Assembly: GCF_001704415.2 (NCBI RefSeq)
Contig: NC_030824.1
Location: 32,917,022-32,981,021 of the forward strand
Reading direction: 5' to 3'
DNA: 64,000 nt
Origin: Capra hircus
Taxonomy: Eukaryota > Chordata > Mammalia > Artiodactyla > Bovidae
Below the pieces are notes generated by a model. That model searched no databases and was not told where the DNA came from. It saw only the letters and a program-made list of their open reading frames with translations. This document shows positions 34,126 through 47,191 of the stretch, piece after piece (the stretch's first letter is position 1; each line of letters begins with the position of its first letter). A program made the translations under genes and the position numbers.

Positions 34126-37100
34126 AAAATGATTCCAAAAGTGAAAATTGCTTAGGAGATAAAAAATACATAAATGTATAGGCTGTTTAAACAATAGATC
34201 TAAGGAGGATACTACTAATTTAGGTGACTATCAAATATTACACGGTTTTGATCATCACTTTGCCAACTGCTTGAAAGACAAGTTGCTGTGCCAACATCTC
34301 AACAATTTCAAGTAAATTAAGTTTAGGATAAGTTCCAAGTTCCTCCATTTTAAAACTATAAGTGATTATTATAAGGTGATCCATTTCTCGGACTAATTTA
34401 GATAAACACTGTTCATGGCTTTTACTTATTTGTTTGTTTTATCGTTGTCATTTATTTGGGTGGAGAGAGAAGGTATTCTAAGAGAAGTAAAGCAGCTTAA
34501 GATTTCTGTCACTTTATTTAAGTATATACGAATTGGCATCTTAAAACTCTGAAGAAAACATATTTTTGGGAATTTGGAAATGGCTGTTTAGAGTAAGAGA
34601 TATATAGGACATAAGGGAAAGGTTGAGTCTGGGGAGGCTCACAAATGGTAAGAAACAAATTGGCAAGAATGACAGATGAAGGCTCCTTGTTCCGACTTGC
34701 ATTTTAATGCATTCTTCTCGACTATATTCCTATTATTCTGAAACTTTTAGTCAAAGTGCTATTGCTATAAACTTGCATTTTTGGAGAAATTGAAGCTAAA
34801 GAAAAATAAACACCTGGGCAGAACAGAAGGGAAAGAAGACTGTTCTTAAGGTGATAATTGAATCTAGATCTGGGAAGGGATATTAGGGAAGAGAAGTCAT
34901 AGGAAAACATAACTGACACTTCAGGCATTATCAGAAGTATTGATAATGGTAATGGGACATTCCCAATAGGACCTGGGATGAAAAGTGTAATAATTTTATT
35001 TGGATTAAGAGAACAAGGTGAACAAGGTGACTGTAAAAGGCTGACAAGGCACCCAAAGAGTTATATAGGCTTGAATATTTGAGAATATTTTGCATGTATT
35101 TAAGCATATTCAGAATGCTAAAACCTGAACAGGTGTGTTTTTTTCTTATTTATTTTAATTAAAACTTTCTTGGAAGTAGTGATTCTAATTAAAGTTGGCA
35201 AATAAATCTGAAAATGGAAAGAGGTATAAATAATAGCAATTTGCAGTGACAATCTAGAGTACAACAGCTGCTGCAAATAAACATTTCACAAAAAATTCAA
35301 AAAATAGGGATGATAATTGGGTAAGACAAGAGACAAAACAGAATTTCATAAACTAAATATATAAAAGAATAAAAATTCCAACCAAAAATTCTAACCAATC
35401 TGTCTTTCCCCAACCTGTTTTCTGTATACAACATGCCTGAAAAGAAAGTTTCTTAACTTCCAAAATAATGAGATTTATTTAATCATAGAATCATAGGTTG
35501 AAATTGGGAAGATGATTTGTTCTCTAACTGTAAAACATCATTTTTGGGATATGTACGTGAGATGTGTAGGTCTGATAAAACCTCTGCACCACAAATTCAA
35601 AAAGTTGCAGCATGGTTTATGTCCAACAGATTTATCTATAGTCTAAGCAATTTTAAAGAATGATATTGTCTGGTACTTTGATATCTAGTCAGAGAAGTCA
35701 CAAAAATCAGCTTTGAACTGTTGTGGAAAATAACATGAGAACATACACTGAGAAGTAATGAGAAGCTCTAAATTGTTTACTTAGCAAGGGAACCAACTCC
35801 TTTGATCTAATGCCTGGCAGTTTCTTTTCAATCTTGTTTTAGTCCTTTTTTGTTGTTGTTGTTATTGTTTGATGCAGGTCAGGGGGCAAATGCTATTCTA
35901 TCCTGTGCATTTGGTAAGCGCACTTTCCCCTCATTATCACATCATTCTTTGTTCAAAGAATATTTGATGTATATGGCAGTTTTTGAACCTCAAGGATGAC
36001 TATGAACAAATATTCAAATAGTGCTTTGAATTCACATCAAATACACATAAACATTTCAGAAGACAAACTGATCAGAATTTGCTAAATGCAACAGGAAATT
36101 CATTTTTGATAAGGAAATATAATTGGCTTGGGAAAAATTTACCACCTATGATTGAAAAAATAAAAAAATTGTAGGAGGTATATTTGATATGGTCCATTCC
36201 AATTAAAAACAGCTACCTCTAAACAAAGACCTGCACAGCCCTCAAGATTGCCAGCATTTTGTTCACTCTGAATTATTTTGTATTTTCCACTGAAACTATT
36301 CATTTTATCTTTAATTTACTAATGGAAATAGTCATACCCAAAGTACCTTCATATTTTTGGCTGAGAATTTTCTTTTCCAATTAGGCACCAAGCTTAGTGT
36401 TAAATTTTTAATGTGAATGAGAAAATAGAAAAAAACATGACATGTTTCCCCTCCATAATTAAATATAATTTCTCCTAAAAATAAAAATCAAGAGGAAGAA
36501 TAGAATTAAAATATAGATAATTTATTTTATAAGTTAGTATTTTAAAAAAATAGTATTTGAGAAAGTTTTAAACAACATCATAAAATATATTCTCATTGCT
36601 ATTATTTAAAGAAACAGAATTTTCTGTTTTAATCACAAATAATAAAGTTGTAAACAAAATAAATAAGGGCAAACTATTCCTACAAGAAGATTGTTATTAA
36701 AAGTTGAAATGTTAAAAAAAAAGGCAAATGTAATTTTGTATCAATATATTATAATCAGGGAAAATCTGCTTTGGCCACTTCCAAATGTACATCCATAATT
36801 ATTGTAAAAATGTCTTAGAAAAGTCTTGGTAAGTTCTGCATTTAAATTTTTTTGCTTACTCAACAACATTAACAACAAAACATTCTTGTTCAATGATCAT
36901 TAAAATGAAATTTTCTGCTTAGAATTTGTGAAGCGGTATCAATGATGAGAAATGGATTGTAAGTACTAATATGTCAGTGCCTTGATTTTTAATGATGATA
37001 GATTTTTAGAAATTAGTTTTCAAAATGTAATATTGGTTTAACAGATGTCTTTAAGGAATAGTCAACTAGAATTACTCTGATTTACCTGGTAGACCAATAA

Positions 37101-37905
37101 AAAGAGATTAAGGAAAATTAAATTGTTAACCAATTAATGAAAAGATCCACCAACTGCTCAGGTTTTACTGTAATATTTTCTTTCTTTTAAACTATATTTA
37201 ATAGTGATTCAATATATTTAATAGTGATTTAATATTTGCTATATTTAATAATGATTGTGATTTTATATTGCTTTAGTTGTACCTCTACACTTGTTAAAAG
37301 TAATCTTTCTCATCTATTATATGGTTTTACATATATAAATATGTAAATACATAAATACATCAAAGAAGTCATAGCTTTTATATTATAATATTGATCTTTT
37401 TCTAAACATGTATTGCTGTTTAAAATAGCATGTTTTTGGTATATTTTAATTGACAAAATGATCATATTAATACTCATTTCACACCTTAAAATAGTTTTAA
37501 GACTTTTCTGAAATATGTTCTTTGTGGATTGAATTAAATAATGTGTTAATTCATAGATGTCTAAATATTGGTACTAGACATAATCAAGATATTAATAATA
37601 AATAGCAAACAAAGTAGAAAAAGAGTAAATCTTGTCTTCATGGTGCTTACACTTTAGTACAGCAAGACAAACATAAATGTAATAAAGAATAAAATAATGA
37701 AACAATGGGTGCTAAGAGTAAAATTCAAGCCAAGGAGGATATTGAAAGTTGGGGACCACTTTCAATTTTAAGTAGAATGATCAGAGGTTGCCTCACTGGG
37801 CAGTTGACAGTCTATCAAAGAAGTAAAGGAATTGAGAACGGAAGCCAAGTAGACAGCTACTTAAAGAAGATCATTTATCCTAGGTAATGAGTCAGTATTT
37901 TGCTT
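34126..37905. other. Repeat-poor 3.8-kb stretch
   Basis: No transposon, gene or RNA was recognised. It holds a (TTG)n run at 35849-35862 and a small tandem array of a TATATTTAATAGTGATT-type unit at 37190-37250. The frame at 37705-37887 lies in text resembling an unnamed ancient repeat. Confidence 0.5.
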
Positions 37906-38143
37906 ATGCTGCTAAGTCACTTCAGTCGTGTCCGACTCTGTGCGACCCCATAGATGGCAGCCCATCAGGCTCTGCCATCCCTGAGATTCTCCAGGCAAGA
38001 ACACTGGAGTGGGTTGCCATTTCCTTCTCCAATGCATGAAAGTGAAAAGTGAAAGTGAAGTCGCTCAGTCGTGTCCGACCCTCAGTGACCCAGTGGACTG
38101 CAGCCTACCAGGCTCCTCTGTTCATGGGATTTTCCAGGCAAGA
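37906..38143 (-). mobile_element. BOV-A2 SINE, reverse
   Basis: Reverse dimer: ATGCTGCTAAGTCACTTCAG, GCGACCCCATAGATGGCAGC, then AAGTGAAGTCGCTCAGTCGT and GGACTGCAGCCTACCAGGCT, ending at the complement of the SINE start. Confidence 0.93.
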
Positions 38144-38441
38144 TAGTGAGGGACAAACAGAAAGGAATATCAAGGTGCTGAATGAAGTGAGAAAGGGAAG
38201 ATGACAGGTTATGTTCAATTGGTATTAATACGTGTTGGAGGATTTTAATTGTGATAACCTTGTAGGACAATGCAAGAGTGTTGCATTTTAAACCTGAGTG
38301 ATGTGGGAAGACAGGGGTAAAATATTAAGAAAAAGCATAAGCCTGGCTTCTGATGCATTTAGACTTGCTATATTATCATCAAGAAAACATACAAGCATGA
38401 GCTTTTATTCCTAATTATCTATAGCTGCACCTATAGCATGA

Positions 38442-38648
38442 CAAGACTTCCCTGGTGGCTCAGACAGGAAAGCATCCACCTACAATGCGGGAGGCCCGGG
38501 TTCGATCCCTGGGTCGGGAAGATCCTCTGGAGACAGAAATGGCAACCCACTCCAGTACTCTTGCCTGGAAAATCCCATGGATGGGGGATCGTGGTAGGCT
38601 ACAGTCCACAGGGTTGAAGAGTCAGACACGACTGAGCCACTTCACTTT
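38442..38648 (+). mobile_element. Bov-tA SINE with target duplication
   Basis: Complete Bov-tA flanked by the 11-bp duplication CTATAGCATGA (38431-38441 and 38649-38659). Confidence 0.96.
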
Positions 38649-38814
38649 CTATAGCATGATGAAGCAACCAAGTATATAATCAACTTTATATATTGCTACA
38701 GGATATAAAAATGGTGTGTGCCTTAATCAAGTTCATATCCACATTGGCCACACTGGCCTCATTTATAAACGGAGCTTCAGATACTGGAAAATATTTTGAA
38801 CTTTCTGAAGAAAT

Positions 38815-39252
38815 CAGTCTAGTCAAAACTATGGTTTTTCCAGTAGTCATATATGGAGGTCAGAGTTGGACTATAAAGAAAACTGATCCCTGAAGAACTG
38901 ATGCTTTTGAACTGTGGTGTTGGAGAAGACTCTTGGGAGTCCCTTGGACTGCAAGGAGATCCAACCAGTCCATCCTAAAGGAGATCAGTCCTGAATATTC
39001 ATTGGAAGGACTGATGCTGAAGCTGAAGCTCCAATAATTTGACCACCTGATGAGAAAAACTGACTTATTGGAAAAGACCCTCGTTCTGGGAAAGATTGAA
39101 AGCAGGAGAAGAAGGGGACAATGGAGGATGAGATGGTTGGAAGGCATCACTGACTCTAGGGACATGAGTTGAGTAAGCTCCAGGAGCTGGTGACGGTCAG
39201 AGAAGCCTGGTGTGCTGCAGCCCATGGGGACACGATTGAGTGAACTGAAGTA
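38815..39252 (+). mobile_element. BovB LINE, 3' fragment
   Basis: Forward BovB from AGTCTAGTCAAAACTATGG to a worn tail GATTGAGTGAACTGAAG. No intact frame. Confidence 0.93.
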
Positions 39253-39259
39253 AAGAAAC

Positions 39260-40040
39260 TCTATATTAAAGATTAGATTATCTGATGTAGATTTTTTTTT
39301 AAATATGAAACATAAACACACTTTCATAAATCTTCAGTTATGCCAAATATGACATTTCCATATGAATATATTTATGTATTTGAGCTTTTGTATACATATG
39401 AGAACTATTCTAATATCTGATACAATATTGTCCTTGACTCCCATAATCTCAGTAAGTACTGTCTCATCTTCCATAACACTCCATAACAAATTAGTTAAGA
39501 GTATCAAAACTGGTACAATAAATATCAATCAAGCTTTGTCAATGAAAATGAATTCAATGTGAAGTAAGTTGCAGATATTCCTTTAGTTTTTTTTTTTAAT
39601 AAAATGGAGAAAAACAATAACATTTATCCCACTGGAGTTTTTCTAGCTAGTTGATTAATAATATATGCAAAGTATTTGGAATGATACCCAGCACACTGTA
39701 AGATTTCATAATGGTTATCCTTTTTTTTTTTTAATAATGGTTACCTTTTTATTTTTTTAACCTCTGTTGAATCAAAATAGTTAATAAAAAGAAGAGTTAA
39801 GAAGGATGATCTTTTGTACCGATGGAGGGCATGGCATTACAGACTTGAGTCAGAAAATTCAGAAGAAGTCACACAGAGTCAATAAAGTCTGAGAGATCCA
39901 AAACAAACATAACTGCATCAAAATATTTTTTTTCCATTTTAAACACAAGAGTGGATGTAACTAATAACACAAAGTTCTCACCATCTAGAGACCAAGTCTT
40001 ACTTTAAGCTGCATGTCACAGAAAAAAAGATAAAATTATT
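39260..40040. other. No feature recognised
   Basis: AT-rich with several T runs; no gene or recognised repeat. Confidence 0.45.
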
Positions 40041-40042
40041 TT

Positions 40043-40445
40043 GTCGATATTTCTGGGGTCTCTATTTTGATCTACTCATCTACTTTTCAATTATTTTAGC
40101 AATACTACACTATCTCCATTATTGTAGCTTTTAGTAAATCTTGAAGTTAGGTGGTGTCTATCTTCTGACTTTGTTCTTCTTTAATATAGTTGGGGATATT
40201 CTGGCTTTCTTTAGGTTAAAGCGTCTGCCTCCAATGCGGGAGACATGGGTTGGATCCCTGGGTCGGATCCCTGGGTCGGAAAGATCCCCTGGAGAAGGAA
40301 ATGGCAATCCACTCCAGTATTCTTGCCTGGAGAATCCCATGGACAGAGAAGCCTAGTAGGTTATAGTCCACGGGGTCGAAAGAGTCAGACACGACTGAGC
40401 GACTTCACCTCACCTTTCTTTTCATACAATTTTTAGAATTGATTT
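40043..40445 (-). mobile_element. L1 ORF2 fragment, reverse, split by SINE
   Basis: GGGGTCTCTATTTTGATCTA, AGTAAATCTTGAAGTTAGG and GACTTTGTTCTTC match the complement of L1 ORF2; the match resumes after the SINE with CATACAATTTTTAGAATTGA. Confidence 0.75.
40213..40413 (+). mobile_element. Bov-tA SINE, head-truncated, inside L1
   Basis: Starts within the tRNA part (TTAAAGCGTCTGCCTCCAAT); the GGATCCCTGGGTC segment is duplicated in tandem at 40253-40278; ends GACACGACTGAGCGACTTCA. Confidence 0.92.
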
Positions 40446-40449
40446 CTTA

Positions 40450-41076
40450 ACACCCCAAAAATAACCTGGTTAGATAAACAGAAAGACATGTAAGATTCAA
40501 CAGTAAAGATAAAATATTTCCAGCAACTTTAAGCCATCTTCACTACATGAATGTGGATATCCTCACCAAAAAACTTCTCCTTAGACCCATGTTGTCAGTC
40601 ATGTTTCTGCAACTCCCTGATCTCAATCAAGTTTCCCTCGACATATATTTTTCAACTCTTAATGCCTGTCCACTCTGAATAGTAGATAAGTAATTGCTAG
40701 TTCATACATTAATTGATTGATGGTTCCTTGAATAGCACTAAGTGAATAAAATCCCTATAACAAGGTATACAGAGCCATTATGTAATTGGTTAAGAGATAC
40801 TTTTACAATTTATAGAAATATTTTTAAAGAAAATATTTTAAGGAAAAACATAAATATATATCTTATAAAAATATTAAGCCTCTCTTCACTTTAGTGTATA
40901 TGCATAATTTTTTATTTTGCTATGTATTTTAAGGAATTATCTTAAAAACCTGTACATTTTTAACTGCTCACACTTCCATCTATTTGTTTTGTTCTTCTTC
41001 TATTTTCTTTTTGGTAGGATTACTATATTACTCACTTTTATTTTTCTAATATATGTATTTATATACACATTACAAA
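40450..41076. other. No feature recognised
   Basis: AT-rich sequence; no gene or recognised repeat. Confidence 0.45.
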
Positions 41077-41089
41077 CTGTATGTGATAT

Positions 41090-41304
41090 GTGCTGTACTG
41101 TTGGTTCAATTATGTCTGACTCTTTGCAATACCATGAACTGTATGTGGTCCATCAGTCTCCTCTGTCCATGGGATTCTCCAGGCAAGATTACTGGAGTGG
41201 ACTGCCATGCCTTCCTCCAGGGTATTTCCCTGACCCAGGGATAGAACCTTGCATTTACTGCACTGATAGGTGGGTTCTTAACCACTAGCGCCACCTGGGA
41301 AGCT
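41090..41304 (-). mobile_element. Bov-tA SINE, reverse, with target duplication
   Basis: Reverse Bov-tA ending GCGCCACCTGGGAAGC. A perfect 13-bp duplication CTGTATGTGATAT flanks it (41077-41089 and 41305-41317). Confidence 0.96.
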
Positions 41305-41504
41305 CTGTATGTGATATAGTTGTAATTAATTTCTAATCGAATATGTCTTTAGATGGATGTTTTTCAAGTTCCTGAGTAATTATATATATTTTTGATTATT
41401 AATTTTCAATTACACTTAATACTTTAACATTGCTTAAGTTTGTTTTGTAATATTATATATTTATTGTCAGGTTTCTTTTAGGTTTTAAAATATAGTAATT
41501 CCCA

Positions 41505-41575
41505 ATTCAGGGATCAAACCTAGGTCTCCTGCATGGCAGGTGGATTCTTTATTGTCTGAGCCACTAGGAAAGCCC
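41505..41575 (-). mobile_element. tRNA-Glu-derived SINE head, fragment
   Basis: Only the complement of the tRNA-like head is present: GGGATCAAACCTAGGTCTCC, CAGGTGGATTCTTTATTG, GAGCCACTAGGAAAGCCC. The BovB-derived body is missing. Confidence 0.85.
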
Positions 41576-41579
41576 AATA

Positions 41580-42480
41580 AAATTGGTGTATTATTCATTT
41601 ACAAAATCTCAATAGAGTCTAAAGCCTTAAAATAGAGACAAATATCAAAACAATTTTGTAGTCGCTTTATTTATTGGGTTTCTAAGATCCTCTCTATGAC
41701 AAAGAAAACAACTTCCATATTTTAAAAACTTAGTTTTATTGTGTTCTTATGGTAATCCAGTGACATTCTTTATATAATTTTGCTGAAAATATATGCATTT
41801 AGACAACTTGTAAAGAGCTAAGATTTAAATATGGAGAAAGGAACACAACTCTCATCATCTATTTTCCAATCCTTTGTGTCTGTAAATCAGCTAAGTATTT
41901 GATTTTTCTTTTTGGAGGGAAGTAGTGTCTTTAATTCTGAAATTGTAATTGTTTTGATTTATAGTTGACAGAGCTTATCTGCTTTTAACATTTGTACTAC
42001 CATTCAAACAGCATAAGGAAAGAGTATTAGGGAGAAGACATGTTGCTGAATTAGAGAGTGCCACAGGAAATGTTTAACGAAATTTAATAGATGTTTTAGA
42101 AGAGAGGGGGCCACATTCTAATCCTTGATTGTTATCCCATCTGCATGATGAACCTATTATAGCTCAAATGTTTATCAATGTTCACACAAATGGAGAAGCT
42201 AATGGGATTGATTTTTCTGTCAATAGCCTTCCATCTTCAGATCTGTCAGGGCTGAGAGAGGCTATAGCCACAGGCTCTGGCTCTCTCATCTGCCATGAAT
42301 AGTGAGCTGGTTCCTTTCTGGTTGAACACACTATGCAGAAAATAAAGTTGGAAGTATACAATCAGATTTTTGTCTCCAGATAACAGCAACAAATAAAATA
42401 ATGCAATTGTAACTTTTCTTCAGATATTTAATAAGTGGGAATAATTGTGAAAAATGCTCATATAGTTGTTATATGGTCTG
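41580..42480. other. Unique sequence, less AT-rich centre
   Basis: No repeat recognised. The segment 41930-42360 is less AT-rich than its surroundings and lacks an open frame; it could be conserved non-coding DNA, but this is a guess from composition only. Confidence 0.35.
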
Positions 42481-42485
42481 CGGGA

Positions 42486-42720
42486 GCATGCATGCGCGCT
42501 CAGTTGCTTCAATTGTGTCCAACTCTTTGTGACCCGATGGACTGTGGTGTGCCAGGCTCCTCTATCCAGAGGAAGGTCTAGGCAATATATATTGGAGTGG
42601 ATTGCCGTATCCTCCTCCAGGGTGTCTTCCTACCCAGGGAACAAGTCCAAGTCTCCTGTGTCTCCTACATCTCCTGCACTGCAAGTGGATTTTTACCCTT
42701 TCAGCCACTTGGGAGACCCA
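42486..42720 (-). mobile_element. Bov-tA SINE, reverse
   Basis: GCTCAGTTGCTTCAATTGTG to GCCACTTGGGAGACCC. A GTCTCCTGTGTCTCCTACAT expansion lies in the tRNA part. Flanks GGTCTGC on both sides suggest the duplication. Confidence 0.9.
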
Positions 42721-42721
42721 A

Positions 42722-44185
42722 GGTCTGCTGGTAATGTCATATACAAAAGCCCTTTCATAGTTAAGTACAATTAGTCCTTGAATTTCTCAAATATACCTTG
42801 AGGCCTTTCCAATTTGTTTCCCTAAATTATTTCCCCCAAATAGTTTTAATGTATTCTATTTCTAACAATATATAAGGTATATTTACTGATATAAGTTACT
42901 TTAAAACAGTAAGATTATTCATTGATACTACTTGAACAAATTTCATTATTTAAGCACACCTTATCTGTGTTAATATAATTTGATTTTGAAAAACTTCTTA
43001 TTCAGGAAAGACAGGTTGGTTTCACCTTGATTACTCAATTAAACCCAAGTAACTATATTTGATGAGATAACTATGGAAGATTGTGTATTTTAAATCAAAT
43101 TTTCATTTTTTCTTACCTCACCTCTGGAGAAAAAAAATATCTCCCCAGCTCACTGACTTGGGGCTTTTCCAAGTGACCAGCGTCAGCAGAAGTGACAGTG
43201 AGTTGATCCCAAGATCTCATTAAAAGTTCATCTCTGTGGGAGTTTCTAACTCTGTCAAGAAAAGAACATTCCAGCTCCTGCAGTCTGGACCCCAGAATAA
43301 GACTTTGGAAGAGAATCTCTTTGACTGGGCTGCAAGTCTGCTCTTGAAGCAGAGCTTCTCTTCCTATCCCACAGAACTGTAAGGAAGATAGATATATGCA
43401 GAAATGTTTCCAGGTGATGAAAACACAGTATTATGCTGAACCTAAAATGCAATGTGTGAAAATAGTGTGAAGATATTCTGGATTAGAAATAAATATTCCA
43501 GAAAATACTGAATTTTATTAATCAATGATCTTCACATAGTGCCTCATTAACAACACTCAGTTTTTAGAATTTTCTATCCAAGACTTGGTTCTTACTACAA
43601 ACTTGTACTAGAACGAGTCCTAAAAATATATTAGGAAACATTACAAGACAAATAATTTTAATAAAGCTATTAAGTATTAAGCTCATTGACATTATGCATT
43701 CTAATACATAAACATTTGTTAATAGCAAATATATTTATTCAGGTAATAAGTTATTCATGAGGTGTATAGAAAAAATTTGCCCTTAAAATAAATCTGGTCT
43801 TGCCTAAAAGATGGGTTACCACTATCTTTCAAGAAATAATCTTTTTGAACCTTATAAATGTCAGGCTTCATAATGTCTCATGTGTGGTTATTCTGATCAT
43901 CACATATGTCATCTTTTATAAAGTATTTATTAAAGATATTCACAATGAATCACAGATTTAAAAAGCCATAAACCATGATCAATGTTACATTCTTATATTG
44001 AAATAATCATCTTTGCTACATAAATCTGTAATAGCTTGCTTTGTTTTTATATTCTTTCACTAACTCTTTTTTATCACACTACCAAATACTGTATCATTGA
44101 ATTTTTTCATTTATATGAATCTGAGAATCATTATTCAAAGTATGACTTGTTTTTCTTTTGTTATAAATATTGTTATCATTGCTCT
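42722..44185. other. No feature recognised
   Basis: AT-rich sequence; frames such as 43255-43452 (minus) and 44036-44278 (plus) show no domain. Confidence 0.45.
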
Positions 44186-44189
44186 TATT

Positions 44190-44470
44190 TCCTTTATGCT
44201 TTTCCTGCAAAGATAAACACAAAAAACTTTTTCAATTTTAAAAGAATTATACTAGTTTTTTTATTGGAACTGCATTAAACATATAAGTTCTTCCAGGTAT
44301 ATCCAATCTTTCCACCTAAAAGTAGTATATTTCACCATTTATTTAAAATTTATTCATTACTGCTACAGATAATTGTGATTTGTTCTTCTGATGGTTCAAT
44401 TATGTCTCCTATTAAGATTATTCCTAGGCATTTCTTTGTGTGCTTATTGGTTAACTTTCTGGAAATTTAT
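44190..44470 (-). mobile_element. Old L1 ORF2 fragment, reverse
   Basis: TTATTGGAACTGCATTAAAC, CTTCCAGGTATATCCAATCT and TATTCCTAGGCATTTCTTTG follow the order of a diverged reverse L1 ORF2. Confidence 0.6.
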
Positions 44471-44741
44471 TCACAGTTAAGCAGTTACTTATCTCTTATC
44501 TGTGTGTCAGGTACTGTACTAGACATTTAGCATACCTTTCATAAAAATGCTAAGCAGCATAAGATAAAGATTCATACATTCTGGGATGACAACACCTCAC
44601 CACTCCAGTGTTCGAAATATTTCCACTGAGCTCTAAAATATCCTTTGGATGTTATCATCCTTTCTGAACCTGCTTTCTTCAAGGAAAGATGTTACTCAGA
44701 AACCTTCAAAAGCATGGTTCCTTTCTTTCACACTGATCTTT

Positions 44742-44815
44742 TCTGCTGCTGCTGCTGCTAAGTCGCTTCAGTCTTGTCCAACTCTGTGCGACCCCAGAGA
44801 TGGCAGCCCACCAGG
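44742..44815 (-). mobile_element. BOV-A fragment, reverse
   Basis: (GCT)n followed by AAGTCGCTTCAGTCTTGTCC and ACCCCAGAGATGGCAGCCCA: the 3' end of a BOV-A2, abruptly cut. Confidence 0.88.
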
Positions 44816-45460
44816 AGGGAAGCGTATATTTCTGGGTGATTCAGTAGCTCCACAGTTTCCTCCTTAACATACTGTCTACTTATCTCCTAGAACTTCTGTC
44901 CACCACTAATCTTCATCCTACTTTTTTTATTTGCTTCTAAGACTTTGTCCTTAGCAATAAAAATATACTCTTTGCATCATTCAAGGTCCTAATAAACAGA
45001 AATCTCATTAAAATTAACATAATTAATAGGAGATTTATTTGTAAAATGACAGTCATTAAAAAGTATGGGAAGGAAGTAGCAGAGCCTCAATTATAATAAG
45101 AAACAATACTTTATAAAAAATAAAATTATAGATAGATCCATAGATCTCAAGGGATATTCTAAGAAGAAGAAGGTGTTATGTAGACAAGATTCCTAGAAAC
45201 ATCAGTGTCCTTGGGTTGAGGAACAAAGAGTGTAAGGGAAAGGGGTCACAGAGAAAGGAGTTCATAGACTACATTTCCTAATCTTCTTCAGTGTGAGTTT
45301 TAGTTTGAGTTATCTAGACTAACTTTGTACCCAGAAGGTAAGGAAGAGCATAAATGTTATTTATGGAGGTGAGTCTCCTGGGAAAGAGATCAACATGAAG
45401 GACAGAGGGTAGATCAGGAGAGGCAAAAACAATAAATGTAATCAAATTTCATGTTATTTT
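44816..45460. other. No feature recognised
   Basis: No gene or recognised repeat. Confidence 0.45.
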
Positions 45461-45461
45461 T

Positions 45462-45832
45462 CAGTCACTAAGTCGTATCTGACTCTTTGCAGCCCCATGA
45501 GTTGCAGCATGCCAGGCTTCTCTGTCTTTCACCATCACCCTGAAGTTTCTCTAACAAATGCCATTGAGTTAGTGATGCCATCCAGCCATCTCAGTCTCTA
45601 TAGTCCCCTTCTCCTCTTGTCCTCAATTTTTCCTAGCATTAGGGTCTTTTCCAATGACTCAACTCTACACATAAGGTGGCCAAAGTATTGAAACTTCAGC
45701 TCCAACATCATTCCTTCCAATGAATATTCAGGGTTGATTTCCTTTAGGATTGACAGGTTTGATCTCCTTGCTGTCCAAAGCACTCTCAAGAGTCTTCTCC
45801 AGCACCACAGTTTGAAAGCATCAAATTCCATA
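45462..45832 (-). mobile_element. BovB LINE, 3' fragment
   Basis: Reverse BovB 3' end, from the complement of the tail (CAGTCACTAAGTCGTATCTG) to GTTTGAAAGCATCAAATTC. A minus-strand frame (45837-45598) preserves the FKLWCWRRLLRVLWTARRS block. Confidence 0.93.
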
Positions 45833-45899
45833 ATCAATTTAAATCATTTTACCATCTATATGCCTATCACACTTTTGATAATAATCCAGTTTCAATATT

Positions 45900-46007
45900 T
45901 AAAACCGATGACCCAGAGAGATGTTGTGGGGAGGGAAGTGGGAGGGGGGTTCATGTTTGGGAATGCATGTAAGAATTAAAGATTTTAAAATTAAAAAAAA
46001 AAAAAAA
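45900..46007 (+). mobile_element. L1 3' terminus
   Basis: ACCCAGAGAGATGTTGTGGG, GAAGTGGGAGGGGGGTTC, then a shortened end and poly(A) at about 45993-46008. Confidence 0.8.
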
Positions 46008-46284
46008 ACCACCTAAAATGTAATCATCCTATAACCTTTGTCTCTTTCTCAATTTATGTATGTCCAAATCTACTTTGCACAGTTAATTTAATTGTCAATC
46101 AGAATATTCACAAGTTTGCATTCATCAACAATTAATTTGCCACTTTTTTGAACTAAACTTGAAACTCCAATCCTGATTAGTGCCAAATCTCTGCTTACTC
46201 TATGTTTAAAATACATCTTTATCTGGTGGGAAATAATAATACAATTATCATGACATATTACACTCCTGGTGCTTCTCAGCAAAT

Positions 46285-46605
46285 GTATTGGCTTCCTGAA
46301 TTACTACAACAAATTAACACAAATTGGGTGACCTCAAACAACAGATGTTCATTCATTCTTTTACAGTTCTGAAGTCAGTGAGTCCAAAAGTAAAGTGTTT
46401 TCAGTGCTGGTTCTTGTTATGGGGACTCTGAGGGAGAACCTGTTCCATAACTACTTCCTTGCATCTGATGGTTGCTGAAAATCCTTAAATTTGTTAGCTT
46501 CTTGTGATATAACTCCAGTTTCTGCTTATATTATAATATAACATTCTCTATATGTGTGCATTTATTTGTCCAAATTTCCCCCTCTTTATAAGGACAATGG
46601 TAATC
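46285..46605 (-). mobile_element. MLT1 MaLR LTR, reverse, worn
   Basis: GAATTACTACAACAAATTAA, GACCTCAAACAACAGATG, ACAGTTCTGAAGTCAGTGAG and the final TCTTTATAAGGACAATGG resemble a reverse MLT1. It abuts the BovB that begins at about 46608. Confidence 0.65.
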
Positions 46606-46819
46606 ACCCTCTTCCAACAAGACAGGAGACAACTTACACACAGCTATCACGAGATGATCAATACTAAAATGAGATTGATTACATTCTTTGCAGGAAAAGA
46701 TGAAGTTCTATACAGTCAACCAAATCAAGACTGGGAGCTGACAGTGGCTCAGATCATAAACTACTTATTGCAGAATTCAGACTTAAATTGAAGAAAGTAG
46801 GAAAAACCACTAGGCCATT

Positions 46820-47191
46820 CAGTTCAGTTCAGTTCAGTTCAGTCACTCAGTCGTGTCCGACTCTTTGCGACCCCATGAATCACAGCACGCCAGGGCTCCC
46901 TGTCCATCACCAACTCCCGGAGTTCACTCAGAGTCACGTCCATCTAGTCCGTGATGCCATCCAGCCATCTCATCCTCTGTTGTCCCCTTCTCCTCCTGCC
47001 CTCAATCCCTCCCAGCATCAGTCTTTTCCAATGAGTCAACTCTTCGCATGAGGTGGCCAAAGTACTGGAGTTTCAGCTTCAGCATCATTCCTTCCAAAGA
47101 AATCGTAAGGTTGATCTCCTTCAGAATGGACTGGTCGGATCTCCTTGCAGTCCAAGGGACTCTCAAGAGTCTTCTCCAACACCACAGTTCA
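46820..47191 (-). mobile_element. BovB LINE 3' end, reverse, inside the outer BovB
   Basis: Starts with five tail units (TTCAG)n at 46820-46845 and CACTCAGTCGTGTCCGACTC, ends ACCACAGTTCAAG. A few bases of the host BovB appear lost at the join. Confidence 0.93.

Noticed and set aside
41505..41575. Possible tRNA gene
   Set aside because: It is the degenerate head of a tRNA-Glu-derived SINE in reverse, without a foldable intact tRNA.
46820..46845. (TTCAG)n as an independent microsatellite
   Set aside because: It is the complement of the normal BovB 3' tail repeat; its unit number varies between copies.
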